From Ligustrum vulgare (Eukaryota > Streptophyta > Magnoliopsida > Lamiales > Oleaceae): DNA of 64,000 bases. The stretch is from the NCBI GenBank assembly GCA_963555705.1, contig OY743171.1, forward strand, positions 22,009,352-22,073,351. The letters are read 5' to 3'. Positions 1-11,667 of this stretch are shown in pieces; the stretch's first letter is position 1, and each line of letters begins with the position of its first letter. Both the position numbers and the translations under genes were made by a program. The notes under the pieces were generated by a model, which made no database searches, was not told where the DNA came from, and was given only the letters and a program-made list of their open reading frames with translations.

Positions 1-594
1 GAGATCTCAAATCGAGAGTTGAAAAGAATTCTTGAGATGACAGTGAATATATCAAGGAAAGATTGGTCGAGGAAGCTAGATGATGCATTATGGGCTTACC
101 ACACTGCATTCAAGACTCCTATTGGTATGTCTCCATTTTGTCTTGTTTTTGGAAAATCACGTCATCTCCCCGTTGAACTTGAACATAGAGCATTTTGGGC
201 TACACGGGCATTAAAATTTGATACAAAATTAATTGGTGAGAAGAGGTTACTTCAACTCAATGAACTTGATGAATTTCGCCTCAACTCATATGAAAATGCT
301 CGCATCTATAAGGAGAGGACCAAGAAATGGCATGATAACCACATTTTGAAGAGAGACTTCAAAGTTGGGCAACAAGTTCTTCTATTCAACTCCCGACTTC
401 GATTATTCCCCGGAAAGCTTCGATCCCATTGGTAGGGGCCATTCACAATTTCGCAAATTTTTCCCCATGGAGCTATTGATCTGTATCATCCCGACAAGGG
501 ACATTTCAAAGTCAATGGGAAAAGGTTGAAACTATTCTTGGAAGGGGAACCCCCGGAGGAAAAGTCATCATTTCTCCTCAATGCTCCCGAATGA
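1..594 (+). pseudogene. Athila integrase, C-terminal part, with one in-frame stop
   Basis: The reading frame is open from base 1 and is interrupted by TAG at 433-435 where the family has tryptophan. It then stays in the same frame to TGA at 592-594. The visible part covers the end of the integrase core ([18 protein letters not shown] at about residues 24-41), the LPVELEH block typical of Athila integrases, and the C-terminal DNA-binding region ([14 protein letters not shown]). After the stop the same frame carries a recognisable tail with an FKVNGKRLK block. Integrase would insert the element's cDNA into nuclear DNA. A single tryptophan-to-stop change with the rest intact suggests modest age. 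The start lies outside the window. Confidence 0.85.
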
Positions 595-2382
595 ACATCA
601 AAAAGTCGAGCTTATGACTTTAACCAAGTACTTTTTGGGAGGCAACCCAAATTTCTTCTCTTTTGAGTTACTTGTAATTATTTACTTTCCGTGTCTACTT
701 TCTTTTTAATTTATTGTCAAAATTTTTTAGGTAACAAATTTTTTGAAAATCCTAAGTGACATTGTCCTTAACAAGTTTGGTGGTGAACTACATTCGACGA
801 AAGCTTAGGTCAATTTCAAACATCACAAACAAGCATCGAATCAGGGAAGTTTCACTACCTCTTTTCTTCTTTACATGTTGTTTCTATTTTCACATTGAGG
901 ACAATGTGTAATTTAAGTTTGGGGGTGTTAACTTCATTTTGCACTTTATCATGTTAGATAGCCTTGCCGGCTTAAGATATTGTGATGTTTGATTTTGTTC
1001 ATTTTGTTTTGGATATTGACATGCTAGATAGCTAGCCTTGTCGGCTCAAAATGATTAGATGTTTGAAATTGCTGATTAATTCACGAATTATGATCGAATA
1101 TGCTACTTGTGCCTATTTTTATAAATTACTCATCTATGAGTGATCTTGAGTTCTCTTGAGCACAATAGTCATAACTAATTGTTGTTGAGATTTAGAATCT
1201 ATTGAAGGTTGGAAAAATTTGTGAAGTAGAAAAATTAGGTTGTGATCTTGAATTTTCAATTTTTATCAACATATCCAATTCCTTGTCAATGCTATTAATC
1301 TCTTGATCCTTTGTGAGACAAGTTTGGGGGTGGTCAAGCCTGTAAAGGAGACGGTCTAGATGTGTAGTGATTCCATGCATGCTTGATATAAATTTGTGAG
1401 GAGTGTTGTTGACGTTAGAATAAGCTAAGTGATGACCAAATGCTAGAGATCTAAGTCGATTTTAATTTTTGCATTGCCCTATCTCATAGCCTTTTTGACC
1501 CGAGTAATTAAGCCCGTAGGAATATCTTGAAACTTGGTGCCTTAAGTTTGAAACTTGGGAGTCACCGGCCTAAAGCTCACTACATGGGTCAATTAGAAAG
1601 CTTAATGAGTAGGTACACACACACACACACACACACACTATGAAAAAAAAAGCACATCATCATCATTGCATTTGCTTAATAAGTCTACCTCACTTCGTAG
1701 CCTTTTTGACTCGAGTTAGTAAGTCCGTATGGGTATTTTGAAACCTGGTATCCTTTGATCTTAAAACAATCGGGGAGTTTCCGACCTAAAGCTCGCTTCA
1801 TGGTCAATTAGAAAGCTTAAGGGAGTGGGAAAGTTACGAGCAATCATCACATTAGTTTGTAGAAATCATGCATTCGTATTTGCATAAGGGTTTAGATCAA
1901 TAGTGGGTTTGAATTGCTTGGTATAAAATTTAATGTTGAAGCACTCATCTAGTAGAGAGTCACTGCATATCTAGATTGTTGAGATTACCGCTTTAGTGGA
2001 AAAATAAATGTGCGAATTGAGAGTTACCTCTAGGATTGCATCTCGGGAGAGAGAAGAAATAATATGGGGGGAGGAATGTCACGAGAGGGTAAGGAATGAA
2101 ATTGACTACTAAGGGTGGATAGTATTGTTTTGAAATTTATCCTTCCTACAATGTTTCTTTGAACCTTAGTAATAATTGGAAGTGACTATGCACACACACA
2201 CACCGATTAAACATGAGATAAGCTCAACTTCTTTTTGTAGTATTATTTTGAAAAGCATAATTGTGAATTAATCATGCAATTTTACACTCAAGACAGAATT
2301 TACAAGTCGTCTAGCATTGTTGATCCTTCATTCATGCACTTTTTGTGTTAGTAGATATTCTTGCTCGAGATGACCAAGAGTT
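595..2382 (+). other. Athila untranslated region between pol and 3' LTR
   Basis: No coding frame is supported. The block at 898-930 (an 'ACAATGTGTAATTTAAGTTTGGGGG'-type stretch) matches the usual sequence found after pol in Athila elements. There are two internal duplications: about 954-1075 holds two related 'tagatagc..cttg.cggct' units, and 1490-1616 is repeated imperfectly at 1700-1828. Both look like copies of leader or spacer sequence, not genes. Confidence 0.6.
1490..1828 (+). repeat. Imperfect direct duplication in Athila spacer
   Basis: Two units of about 125 bp, starting at about 1490 and 1700, both begin 'agcctttttgac.cgag' and end 'ggtcaattagaaagcttaa'. A (CA)n run at about 1617-1638 lies between them. 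The copies differ at many positions, so the duplication is older than the insertion. Confidence 0.7.
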
Positions 2383-2398
2383 TAAGTTTGCGGGTATT
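2383..2398 (+). other. Polypurine tract of the Athila element
   Basis: The sequence AAGTTTGCGGGTATT stands immediately before the LTR start TGTTAAATGC. It corresponds to the AAGTTTGGGGGTATT tract that primes plus-strand DNA synthesis in Athila-type elements, with one G changed to C. A second, better-preserved tract of the same kind at 915-927 is not followed by an LTR start. Confidence 0.65.
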
Positions 2399-2788
2399 TG
2401 TTAAATGCATTTGTATACACTTTTTATACCTTTAAATTAGCATATTTTGGAATATATTGAGCAAATATCTACTAATTCATGCATATTTTATATTTAAATA
2501 GGTTAATGTCCAAATTCGAGGCTAAAAATCACAAAATGAGTGAAGATTTTGCAGAAATTCCAACTTTGGGGACCATTTTGTCACTTTCAGGAAATTTTGG
2601 AAGAGCTGCACAATTAAACAAGGGTCCAAATTGCAAGATTTCGAAAGTTGAAGGGCCAAAAGTGCAATTTTAGAAGGATCTACTTGATAGAAATATGAAA
2701 ATTTGGGGACTAAATTGCTCAAGATTAAAAGATGAAGGACTTAATGGCAATTACGGAAGGGACTTAGCTGCAAAATCACCCTCCAGCT

Positions 2789-2835
2789 GAGCCACGCGAA
2801 CGCGTGGCTCGAACCGAGTCGCGAACGCGACTCGG
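2789..2835 (+). repeat. Two tandem perfect hairpins in Athila LTR
   Basis: 2789-2810 is a 10-base arm, AA, then the exact inverted arm (GAGCCACGCG / CGCGTGGCTC). 2814-2835 has the same design with arms CCGAGTCGCG / CGCGACTCGG around AA. Both are CG-rich in AT-rich surroundings and lie about 180-220 bp upstream of the LTR TATA box. Confidence 0.9.
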
Positions 2836-3013
2836 CGTCAAAAATTAATCTGAGGCCAAGGTTGGCCTCGGATTTGCACGACATTAAAATTAAAAAAAAA
2901 AAAAAAAAAGGGAAAACTGTCCGGGCCGAATTGGGTCAACCCGGTTCGGTCCATATGCCTCTTTTACGCGGATTTTAGCAAATTTTAGGGTTTTTGGATG
3001 ATTTTTAGGGTAT

Positions 3014-3021
3014 TATAAATA
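3014..3021 (+). promoter_or_regulatory. TATA box of Athila LTR
   Basis: TATAAATA in the context 'gggtattataaatag', about 615 bp into the LTR. This is a suitable place for the U3/R promoter of a 1.66-kb LTR. The transcription start would be about 30 bases downstream. Confidence 0.55.
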
Positions 3022-4062
3022 GAAAAAATCAGATTTTGCTAGGACATCAAGGAAGTCTTGCCTCTTTTTCCATTTTTCTTGTATTTTTATCTTAACAGTT
3101 ACTTCTTTAATGCAATTTTCAATTAATGTTTTTATGTTTTAGTAATGTTTTCTTGTATTCAAGTATTTTGTTGTTGTTTAAGCTTTTGATTTTTGTTATT
3201 CTCTCACATTTTCATCAAAAACTTTTTATATCTTTAATGTATTTAATGCTTTGAGCTTGGGTGGTTGGAACTATTTATTGTTGAAGGAGAAAATTTGGAG
3301 GAAAAGTGAGGAACTCATGGAATGCTCTCTTCAAAAAGCTCATTAGAAGGGAGTTTTCTTTACTAAATTATTTGTAATCTCTTATTTAGATTGTTATTTA
3401 TATGTTTATGTTATTTGTTAAATGTTGTTATTAGTTTATTAGGGTTAATGTTATTGTGTTAGAATTTTTGACTAGTTTATTTTTAATTAAGTATTTTAGG
3501 TTGTTTGTGGATGTTGGGTATTTATGTTTACGTTTTTATGATTAGGAATGTTGTTTTATGTTTATGTAATATTAAAATGTTGTCAATATTTTGTATTGTA
3601 TTTGCAAGTTATTATACATGTTAGGTTTAATTTAGAATTTCTCATGTAATTTGGTTAATTAATTGACTATCACTAATTGATTTGTGAAAGAAGAAATTAA
3701 TGTAGTTATAAAAACTTAATTCACCTTGTCTCATGTTTTCTAGTTTAATTTAATCCCCAAGTTTTTGTTGTCATTAGTTCACTTTGGATAATTAGTTTTA
3801 ATTCTAACTTTTACATATTGTTATCTACTTGCTTTAATTAACTAGTTTTTCATGTCGACACGTTTTAATTTATGTTAGTTAATATTCACTATCAAACCAA
3901 CCTTTTATGTTACTTGGCTTTTCTTTTAAAAATGAAATCAATAATTTTAGTTACAAATCAATCAATCATCGTGGGTACGATAACCCGGACTTTTCTAGTC
4001 CAATTTACTACTTGAACCCGAACCGTGCACTTGCGGTATACGATTTTAGCGAACAATCAACA

Positions 4063-4597
4063 TTCATTTCAAGCAAATATAATTTGGGTGCCGAAAATAT
4101 AAGTTTGTAAAAGAGAGAAACGGGAGTGAGATTTATATATTGAGTTTCAATATAAAGTTTCTAACCTTTTTCTTGGACGCATAGGTGTCCTATTAATAGC
4201 TGAAATTATGTTCCCAGATAGTGACACGTGTTATACTTTATACATGTCAAGCTCCTAACCGTTGGAGAGGTAAACTAATTGTTTGGTCATAACCATTACT
4301 ACCTATTGTAGAGTTACAACTGCCATCACATCACCAGTAAAGGGGCTGTCTCATCAAGCTGCAACTTGCAGGAAGGTCACATCCCTCTGACACTTTGACC
4401 GGTCTTCTCATCAAACCGGGGTACCACTTCGGATAACATCGGTTTGTAGTAAGCTACTTGGCCATAAGGACCTCGGAAAATATTTCACCTTAGCGGTACA
4501 GTAACTTGTTAAGTTCTGAGTGTAAATGGAAACCAGTGGGTCCCATGTAGGGTCCTATAGGTGACGTGTCAAGCTTATTTTGGGCGTGGTCGTAACA
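4063..4597 (-). mobile_element. 3' LTR of the Tat element, partial
   Basis: On the minus strand this starts TGTTACGACCACGCCC at 4597 and is collinear with the 5' LTR copy at about 30133-30667 over about 535 bp with scattered substitutions. The remaining 150 bp or so were displaced off the left edge by the Athila insertion. No convincing polypurine tract adjoins 4598, which is the one weak point in the pairing. Confidence 0.75.
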
Positions 4598-5636
4598 CTA
4601 GTCCATCATGTTCGATGGGTCCATTCATGGGCGGATCTGATTTGACACAAACCAGCCCAAGTGACTTAGTTGGGAGGTCCGTATAGGCGAAGTAATGTCT
4701 ATTCATGGAGCAGTTCAAGGTTAGACATATCTCCATACACATTTTTTTTTTAGTACATGAGTAATTTTTGTATTATTTCGAAGTTTTGGGGGCTCCAGTG
4801 GTGGATCATGATTACATTCATAAACGAGGCTTTTGGGCTTATTTTCCCTTTAATGCAGCCATTATGGACTCCAACATGTTTTTTTGGAGGCGCATTTATG
4901 GCAAAGGAATGACTAGCTTCAATTTTCAAGAAATGCTTCAAGGAGACGTGCTTTAACGCACGTGAGACACTCTAGTAGTTGAATGGTTATTTTCTTTATG
5001 AATTTCAAATTGCTGGCACTTCAACTTATTTTCAATTGAGACACGTGGACTGCCTGGATTAATCTTTCATCTTATGGATGAAGGGCTTGGATTGACAGGG
5101 CCTTTCTATAAAGCTCCCTTCATCCCACAATTCTTTCTTTCATGCGTCTTCAAAATCCTCTAAGAATTTTCTTGTGAGAATTTGCTTTCTAATTTCTTTA
5201 ACAAAAGAATCTCATCGCACCCTTCAAAAGTTTCTCATCACCAAAACCTTTTTAATCAAGATTTTTAGCCAGCATACTGCTCTTTCGAATTCAAGACCGT
5301 TGATTTTCACCATTTCTTGTTTCAGGTAATCTTCATTGACCTTGCATGCTTGTTATTTTTTGCTTTTAACTCATGAGTGCTTGTTTGAGATTTTTCCTTT
5401 CTTTTTGTATTTTCCTTTGGGTAAGTTTGGGATTTGGGGAAAATGGAAAGATTCGAGGGAACGGGTTCACAGGAGTGAGAGGTAATGGCGATTCCTATCA
5501 GAGGTTTCTTCCATTTGTCCCAATTAGTTTTTAGTTCCCTCTTTTTTAGGGAACGTATGAGGAGGAGGAATAAGACATGTAGTAATATAGTTTGTTTGGA
5601 TGATTCTGACAGCAAAAAAGAAAATAAAAATCATAT
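4598..5636 (+). promoter_or_regulatory. Upstream region and leader of the antisense ORF in the Tat element
   Basis: No protein frame is supported. TATAAAG at 5107-5113 stands in a good plant promoter context ('ctttctataaagctccc'). It is followed by a CT-rich leader and, at about 5325-5330, CAG|GTAATC, a plausible 5' splice site. YAG acceptor-like sites occur at about 5525 and 5548. A promoter and leader intron for the downstream plus-strand gene is an inference from these signals and from its position. Confidence 0.5.
5107..5113 (+). promoter_or_regulatory. TATA box of antisense ORF
   Basis: TATAAAG, with an expected transcription start near 5140, about 500 bp upstream of the antisense ORF start codon at 5637. 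It reads opposite to the host element's own transcription. Confidence 0.5.
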
Positions 5637-8233
5637 ATGGCCTACTTATCTGCTGAGGAAGAGGCATCACTGTAAGAACTTCAGAGTAAGCATAATAGAG
5701 ATGTGAGAAGGGAAGAACTAGCGCGCTCTTCATCCGGGGTGCAAGATCCTAATTTAGGAGTTAGGGCTCCTTTTAGGGCACACAGGGAAGAGCTTGGGTT
5801 GTCCGAGGAGGAAATTTCCCAAGTCCAAGGCATGGTCAATTATGTAAATAAAGTATCGGGGTACCACATCGACCCTGAACCCAATCCGGGGTCATGAGAA
5901 AGCAGCAAAGTGGAGTTTGAGATCTGGGGAACTGATTTGGTGGGCACCCCTTCAAAATTCAGACTACCCTATCTCTCCGACCCTACATTCCACCCCCAGG
6001 ACAAGTGGCGATTTTGTATGATGCCCTGTCGTGCGGGTTGAAGCTTCCATTGCATCCTTTTTCAGGGCATTACTCAGGAGCTACAACTTATGCGCATATC
6101 AACTAACTCCGAATATTTGGACACATGCAGTTGGTACTTGGTTGGTATGGCAAGAGATCAATCCGAACTGCCCCCATTTCCCTGCACATCATCCATACCC
6201 TCTACATTTTGAATAAATTTGGAAGGGATAAGGATGTGGGACCTGATGTGAAGAATTGGTATTATTTGTCTCCAAGGGGTACTCATCCTCCCATCATTAC
6301 TGGGCACCTAACTTCTATCGAAAATTGGAGGAGTCAGTGGTTTTGGTCGCTGGGGTGTGGCAAAATTCACCTATTGATCCCACTCCTGAAATCACTGTTT
6401 CCCGAACTCTTTCCCTTCCGCATGAGTTTTTATTTCACTTCTATTTATATGCGTGGGTGCGTGGCCCTTCCTTGTTTATTGTCTCTAATTTATTCTTTCA
6501 TCTTACCTCTTATTTTATGGCAAATCTTTGCTTCCCTGCTTTCAAAGGAAGATGTGTTGAAAGTGAGAAAGATGGTTACCTTCCGAGGCACTTTCCAACA
6601 GGTTATCCAACAGAACAAATTCTTTGTCAGACACGGTCTTATGTGAGCTATGAGTAAGTTGAACTTTTGATTATGTTCCTCATTTACATGGCCATGGTTT
6701 AATTTCTCAAAAATAACTCATTTATGTGATGGTCAAATTCCAAGGAATTCCCAAAGATATCCCTAAAGGGTCTCATGTCTAAGAAGGTTCCTCCGGTTCT
6801 TCGTCATAGTAGTGATGAGGAGAAAAAATAGAAGTCGGTGCTTGCCAATCTTCAGGTGGAAGTGGCTAAGAAAGTTTCTGATGCATCTACTACCCAACTC
6901 GAGGGTTCCCTTCCAGCTCTATTACCTCCCCAAACCTTAATGCTAATGGGACTTCAGTTGTTAGAGGTGAAAAAGGAGATTAGATCTAAACAAGCCCAAG
7001 CCAAAGGAAAAGGAAAGAGGTCTGAAAAGGTGGTGAGAAGGGGGAAAGAGGTTCCAAGAAGAGTTTGACAAAAGACACCACCTCAGATGAACTTGTTGAG
7101 GCAGATTCTAAGGAAAAACCTCTTCCGTTGAAGAGGTTAAAAAGAGGTAAGGATGGTTCTTCAGTTCCTCCACCCCCACCATCTGAATCACTAGAGAGCA
7201 TAAATGAGCCTTCTATATCTCTCCTTGGAATGGACTATGATGACCCTAGCAGTGGTTGATGAACTAAACAATATCAAGACCAGTGTCGTCCCTAGGGATG
7301 TCGTCTTTTATCTGAGCCTTTTTTACTGCCCCGACTCTCTACCTACCTTAGAGGCTTTAGTAACGAAACAATTTTGGACTGATGGTTGGTCTTCCTTTTC
7401 TTCCAGTGCCTCCCCTGCCTAGAAGGTGGTCGCTGCTAAGGCCATGAATGTTAGGGCCTTTGCTCTAATTAATGAGGTAGAGTCTTCTATTAAGGACATG
7501 CAACATGACAAGACGAATGCTAAGATGGCCCTTCTCCATGCTGACAAGATACTAAGGGACATTGCTCCTAAATCCTCATCAGAAGACAAAGCTCTCACCA
7601 AGCTCCTCCAAGAGGACAACGAGAAGTTGATGCATGATCTTCATGCTTCCAAGGCTGATGTAGCGCTTTTTGCAAAAAGCTCGATGATGCTAACCATGCT
7701 CAAGCTGTCACTGCTGAGGCCCTTTACAAGGCTAATGTCACAAAGAGTTAGTTGGGGGCCGAGGTGGTAGAGGTCACTATCCGGTTAAAGAGAGATGTGG
7801 ATGCTTGGAAGAAGGTTGAGGAGGACTACACCTCTTGGAACTGCACTTAGAGTCTTGGGTAAAGGAGGCCTTATAGAGGACTATTGAGGCCAAGGTAAAA
7901 TAAATTGTTGATGCCAAGGTGGTTGAAGCAGTTCAAAACATCACGGACACTTTCGAGAACCCCCCCCCCCCCCCCCCCGAGTATGAAGCAATGCAGAGGG
8001 TATTTGTCAATATTGGAGCCCGGATGGCTTTAAAAGATGTGAATGAAGACTTTCCTTACTTGGACCTTTCAAAAATAGAAGCTTTGTACTCGGAACCACA
8101 GGACGTGGACGAAGATGACTCTCTTGCCAACCCTGCTAACCTTATCGAGGGTGCTTTAGCTGAGGATACCCCTGCTAGTGACAATGCCTTTACCGGTGGT
8201 GGTTTTACTGAAGATACTCCTGGTCTTTCTTAA
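5637..8233 (+). pseudogene. Antisense ORF of Tat element, putative gypsy-type transposon domain, broken
   Basis: The likely start ATG at 5637 gives MAYLSAEEEASL and then an in-frame TAA at 5673; the same frame continues to TGA at 5895-5897. The next recognisable block, at about 6030-6340, contains FFRALLRSYNLCAYQLTPN and GTHPPIITGH. These resemble the plant domain called 'putative gypsy type transposon' (PF04195), known from extra ORFs in Tat elements. Frameshifts near 6056 and 6165-6330 split it. Downstream lie a basic K/R-rich stretch (about 6970-7060), a proline-rich patch (about 7160-7185), a coiled-coil-like stretch (about 7430-7670) and an acidic tail ending at 8233. A C-run at 7962-7978 encodes prolines. 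The product's function is unknown. The gene is convergent with pol. Confidence 0.65.
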
Positions 8234-9033
8234 TTCTTTTTTTTTTTTTTCCTTTTTTTTGTTGTGAAATTCGGACGGACTAAGTTAACTAATTTACTAA
8301 GTGTAATGACTCCTTTTAATTTTGAATGACACAGATGAATTTTTTGTATAATTCAATATCATTTCTTTTAGTTTGATCTCCACAAGTACTTCGTAATGTG
8401 AAGTAAGTAATGTGAAGTCAGTAGCTTCGCCATATGCGGGTTTTCATATGATGTATGTGATGATAGTCCCTCAAACCTAAGTAAAAAACGTTTATTTCCT
8501 GGAGTTAGGTTTGCATGACAGGTTGATGTAAAGTCCGAAGTAGTGTATTCGAACCACTTTGCCTTTTTTTTTTTTTGGAACTTGTAAACAGAATACTATG
8601 GCTACTTTTTTGTTTTCTCAACAAACTTTTCATAACTTACTTTTTGCTTGGGTATTTTTGCAGTTTGTTTTGAATGAATTATTTTGTACTACAAATATTT
8701 GCACGTGGTGATAAATGATGACATAATTTCCTTAAAAGAAGTCTACTCAGTTCAACTTAGTCAATTGGGTATGAATTTTGTATGATAGACAGTACCCTGC
8801 TTTCATCCAAGGTCCTTGTGTTTAACGTAACATGAACCATCAGAGTCCCTTGTTAGGGAATTCTTTTACATTTTTGCATCAATGTGTAAGTTAATGGGAT
8901 ACATCAACATGTGGCTCGGATGTGTTTGCCATAATATCATTAAATTCACTTAATGTAAATTTATATAAGGAAATCTTTTGTCGCATGACTTTCACAAAAT
9001 AGTAAGCTCATGCCTTTAGCTAATGAAGACTGA
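8234..9033. other. Convergent 3' spacer between antisense ORF and pol
   Basis: No coding frame. It holds T-runs at about 8239-8262 and 8564-8576. The 3' ends of the plus-strand antisense gene and the minus-strand pol meet here, so polyadenylation signals for both are expected but not obvious. Confidence 0.4.
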
Positions 9034-10336
9034 CTTTACAGATAATCGCAGCGAAGATGATTAGTATTCTAGGGATTAGGTAAAGGTATTTTGGAGAGAT
9101 TCTCTATCATGTAAGTCCCTGGTACCACCTTAATGGTGACCTTATAAGGTCCTTCCCAATTAGGACCTAGAGTCCCTACTCCTGACTCTTGAGTTGACAG
9201 AAGTACTTTCTTCAAGACTAGGTCCAAAATTCTAAAAGACCTTCTCTTCACCTTTTTGTTATAATAGTTGGCCATTTTTTCTTGGTAGTGAGCCAACATA
9301 AGTTGTGACTCATTCCTTCTTTCAAGGAGGAAATATAGATTTGCCCTCTGTGCTTCTTCATTTATTGCTTCGTCGAAGTGAACTGATGAGGCGATGGCAC
9401 TTCGATTTCTACCGGGCATACTGCCTCAGATCCATAAGTCATTAAGAAAAGAATTTCTCCTATGGTGGTGTACGAGGTAGTCATGATCGCCCATAAGACT
9501 TGGGGAGGTTCATTCATCCAAGCGCCTTTTTTTTTATTCACTCTTTCTTTTCAACGTGTTTTTTATGGTCTTATTGACCGCTTCGAACAACCTATTCGCT
9601 TGAGGGTGGTGTGGGGAAGAGAATAGCTTGCAAATACCCGATCATCACACAATTCATCAATCTTCCTGTTCTTGAATTGCTTTGCGTTATCAATCACCAA
9701 GGAGTGCAAAATGTCGAATCCACAGATAATATTCTTCCAGATGAATTTAGAAGTGTTAGCCTCAGTGATTTTCATCAGTGGTTTGGCTTCCACCCACTTG
9801 GTGAAATAATCTATCACCACAATTGCAAAACAGTTGTTTCCACTGCCTCTTGGCTTAGGTCAGATGATATCGATTCCCCACTTTGCAAAGGGCCACGGGC
9901 TCGTTACAACCCTTAATTCGTGATGGGGCTAGTGCGGTATATTGGCATGTCACTAGCATTTGTCGCACTTACAGTCAAATCGTGTGCATCCTTTCGCATT
10001 ATAGGCCAAAAGTAACCATGTTCCAAGGCTTTTGAGCCTGAGACAATGCTCCTGCGTGGTTGCCGCAGATGCCTTCATGGATTTCCATCATTATATACTC
10101 GCCATCTGCGGGCCCCACACATCGCAGTAAAGGCGTAGTGTAACTTCGCTTATAGAGTACTCGTCCTTTAGGAAAAAGTTTACGAAGTAGCGTTGTAGTT
10201 TTCTGGTTGACTCCAAGTCACTCGGCAAGGATGGGGGTCATCAACAAATTCTCTTCTTCTATTGTAAATACTTCTGCTCCATGCTCAATCAAAGGGACTG
10301 GCAGATGCTCAATGGGTATTATGTCAAGGAGCTTGG
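9034..10336 (-). pseudogene. Tat integrase, degenerate
   Basis: Minus strand, running from 10336 down. A zinc-binding-type region (about 10170-10000, with HEGICGNHAG) is followed by the core start (VIDYFTKWVEAKPL at about 9818-9777, then FDILHSLVIDNAKQF) and by the C-terminal part at 9419-9069 (GPNWEGPYKV, GTYMIENL). The last tryptophan before the conserved C-terminal tail is TAG, and the frame then runs to about 9034. Part of the catalytic core between about 9560 and 9420 is frameshifted. Integrase would join element DNA to the genome; this copy cannot be active. The segment upstream of 10336 continues after the two solo LTRs, at 11667-11649 and then 14504. Confidence 0.8.
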
Positions 10337-11648
10337 TGATAAGTACTTCAATTGCACTTATTTAGTTCACCTATTATCATATTTTGTTGTTGGTTTAGTT
10401 CTATTAAAGTATTATTTAATGCATTTTTATGTATTGTCTTGTGTAGGATCACAAAGAACGAAAAGGAAGGAAAAAAGGACCAAAAAGTACTGAAAAATGA
10501 AAAATGGAGACCAAGAGTGCAAAATTGGTCAAGACCGTAAGTTCCACATTTATGGCCGTAAAGTTCTACCAAGCTCAAGTGTGAAAATAGCAGAAGTCCA
10601 CTTACGACCGTAACTTTCGAAAGCTCGAAATTTCCAGCAAGCTATTTACGGCCGTAACTGATAAAGATTCGGCCGTAACTTTCCTGCAGAATATTTTCCT
10701 AATTAGTTTAGGAGTCTATCTTTGGTATAATTTATGGGGATTTCTAGGGCATGTTTTTGGAGATATAAAAATGGAGAATTCACCACAGAAAGGGGGCTGG
10801 AAAAACATAAGGTTGGAGAGACTTTTCTTGAATCTTTGGAACAAGAACAGATTCAACAAGAAGGTGAAGCAAGAGCAAAAATTCTGGGTGTCTCCATGAC
10901 TATGCTCCCTAAGCTTCTCTACCTAGTTCGGAGGGGACGTTGCATTTTTCATCGTTATTTTATCACTTTTTCCAAACTTGTAAAGTAGTATCTAATTTCT
11001 ATGATTTGATTGTTGGATTTTCATGAACTTTTTAATTCAATCAATGCAATAATTTATTTAATCAAGGCCTTATCTTATAATTTGTTGTGTTGATATATGC
11101 TAGATTGAAAAATTCGATCTGTAATTGTCTTGTTGTTCAAATCAAAGAGCAATTGGGACCATTGTGTTTCTAATGAGAATCCAACCTAGGTTAACCAATA
11201 CGAGCACATGTGATTGGAAATCTAGTTCATCCTATTTCTTCTAAAAATTCATCCAATTATTGCATTAAACCTAAAGAGCTTAGTTTAGGTTATCCAATAG
11301 CTAAGGTCTAGTTGGAGAGCTTATTCTAACTAAATATAACTAAGGAAGAATTGGAGTAGTTAGAGCTTGTTAACTACTTATAGGTGATGGGTCAAGACTT
11401 AGAATAGATACACGTTATTTGAAAGGTGATGTTATTTGCGAGAGAATACAACCTAACCTGAGAACTAGGATTCCTTAATATTTGATTTTTCCAAAAAAAA
11501 TTATGTGCTTTGCTTTATTATTCAAGTCATTTACAAATATTTCAACTCAACGAAAAAACCCAATTCCACTCTAATTGATTGAGCAACTAATTAGGTTCAC
11601 TGTTCCTTGTCGAGTAAGGAATTTATTAAATTTTGGTGCATTGTGACA
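10337..11648 (+). mobile_element. Athila-like solo LTR in Tat pol
   Basis: It starts TGATAAGTAC at 10337 and ends ...GCATTGTGACA at 11648, so it has TG..CA ends. It has the composition and end sequence of an Athila-type LTR. It lies exactly where the Tat pol frame breaks: pol sequence is found at both edges. I cannot find a matching 5-bp target duplication (CTTGG left, CCAAC right), so the boundaries may be off by a few bases or one edge may have been deleted. It contains several GGCCGTAA words (10530-10685). No coding sequence is supported inside. Confidence 0.6.
10530..10685 (+). repeat. Array of (G)GCCGTAA words in the solo LTR
   Basis: Five copies of a word close to TTACGGCCGTAA lie within about 155 bp: at about 10535, 10555, 10605, 10650 and 10670. 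Only some keep the full palindrome. The same word is repeated in the unrelated element at 48208-51752. Confidence 0.75.
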
Positions 11649-11667
11649 CCAACCACTCGGCGTCTTT

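Larger units (their letters stand above)
1..4062 (+). mobile_element. Athila-lineage Ty3 retrotransposon, 3' part
   Basis: The window opens inside this element. From left to right it shows the C-terminal end of integrase, about 1.8 kb of untranslated DNA, a polypurine tract at 2383-2398 and a 3' LTR at 2399-4062. The 5' part lies outside the window. The element is inserted in the 3' LTR of the minus-strand Tat element: sequence matching the intact LTR copy at about 30135 resumes directly after 4062. The 5 bases TTCAT (4063-4067) should be one half of the target duplication; the partner is off the window. The Athila assignment rests on the integrase tail and the long untranslated 3' region. 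Confidence 0.85.
2399..4062 (+). mobile_element. Athila 3' LTR (1664 bp)
   Basis: The LTR starts TGTTAAATGC right after the polypurine tract and ends ...GAACAATCAACA. The block at about 3974-4050 (GGGTACGATAACCCGGAC, then CACTTGCGGTATACGATTTTAG) is a characteristic LTR terminus in these elements. It contains a TATA box at 3014-3021, a poly(A) run at about 2888-2909 and two perfect hairpins at 2789-2835. The 5' LTR is outside the window, so insertion age cannot be judged. Confidence 0.8.

Noticed and set aside
4750..4956. Short overlapping frames on both strands near the antisense ORF promoter
   Set aside because: No motif; they lie in the untranslated upstream region of the antisense gene.
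10332..11653. Target duplication for the Athila-like solo LTR
   Set aside because: Flanks CTTGG and CCAAC are reverse-complement-like, not direct repeats. TTGGTG...CACCAA inverted ends were tried, but flanks then also fail to match.
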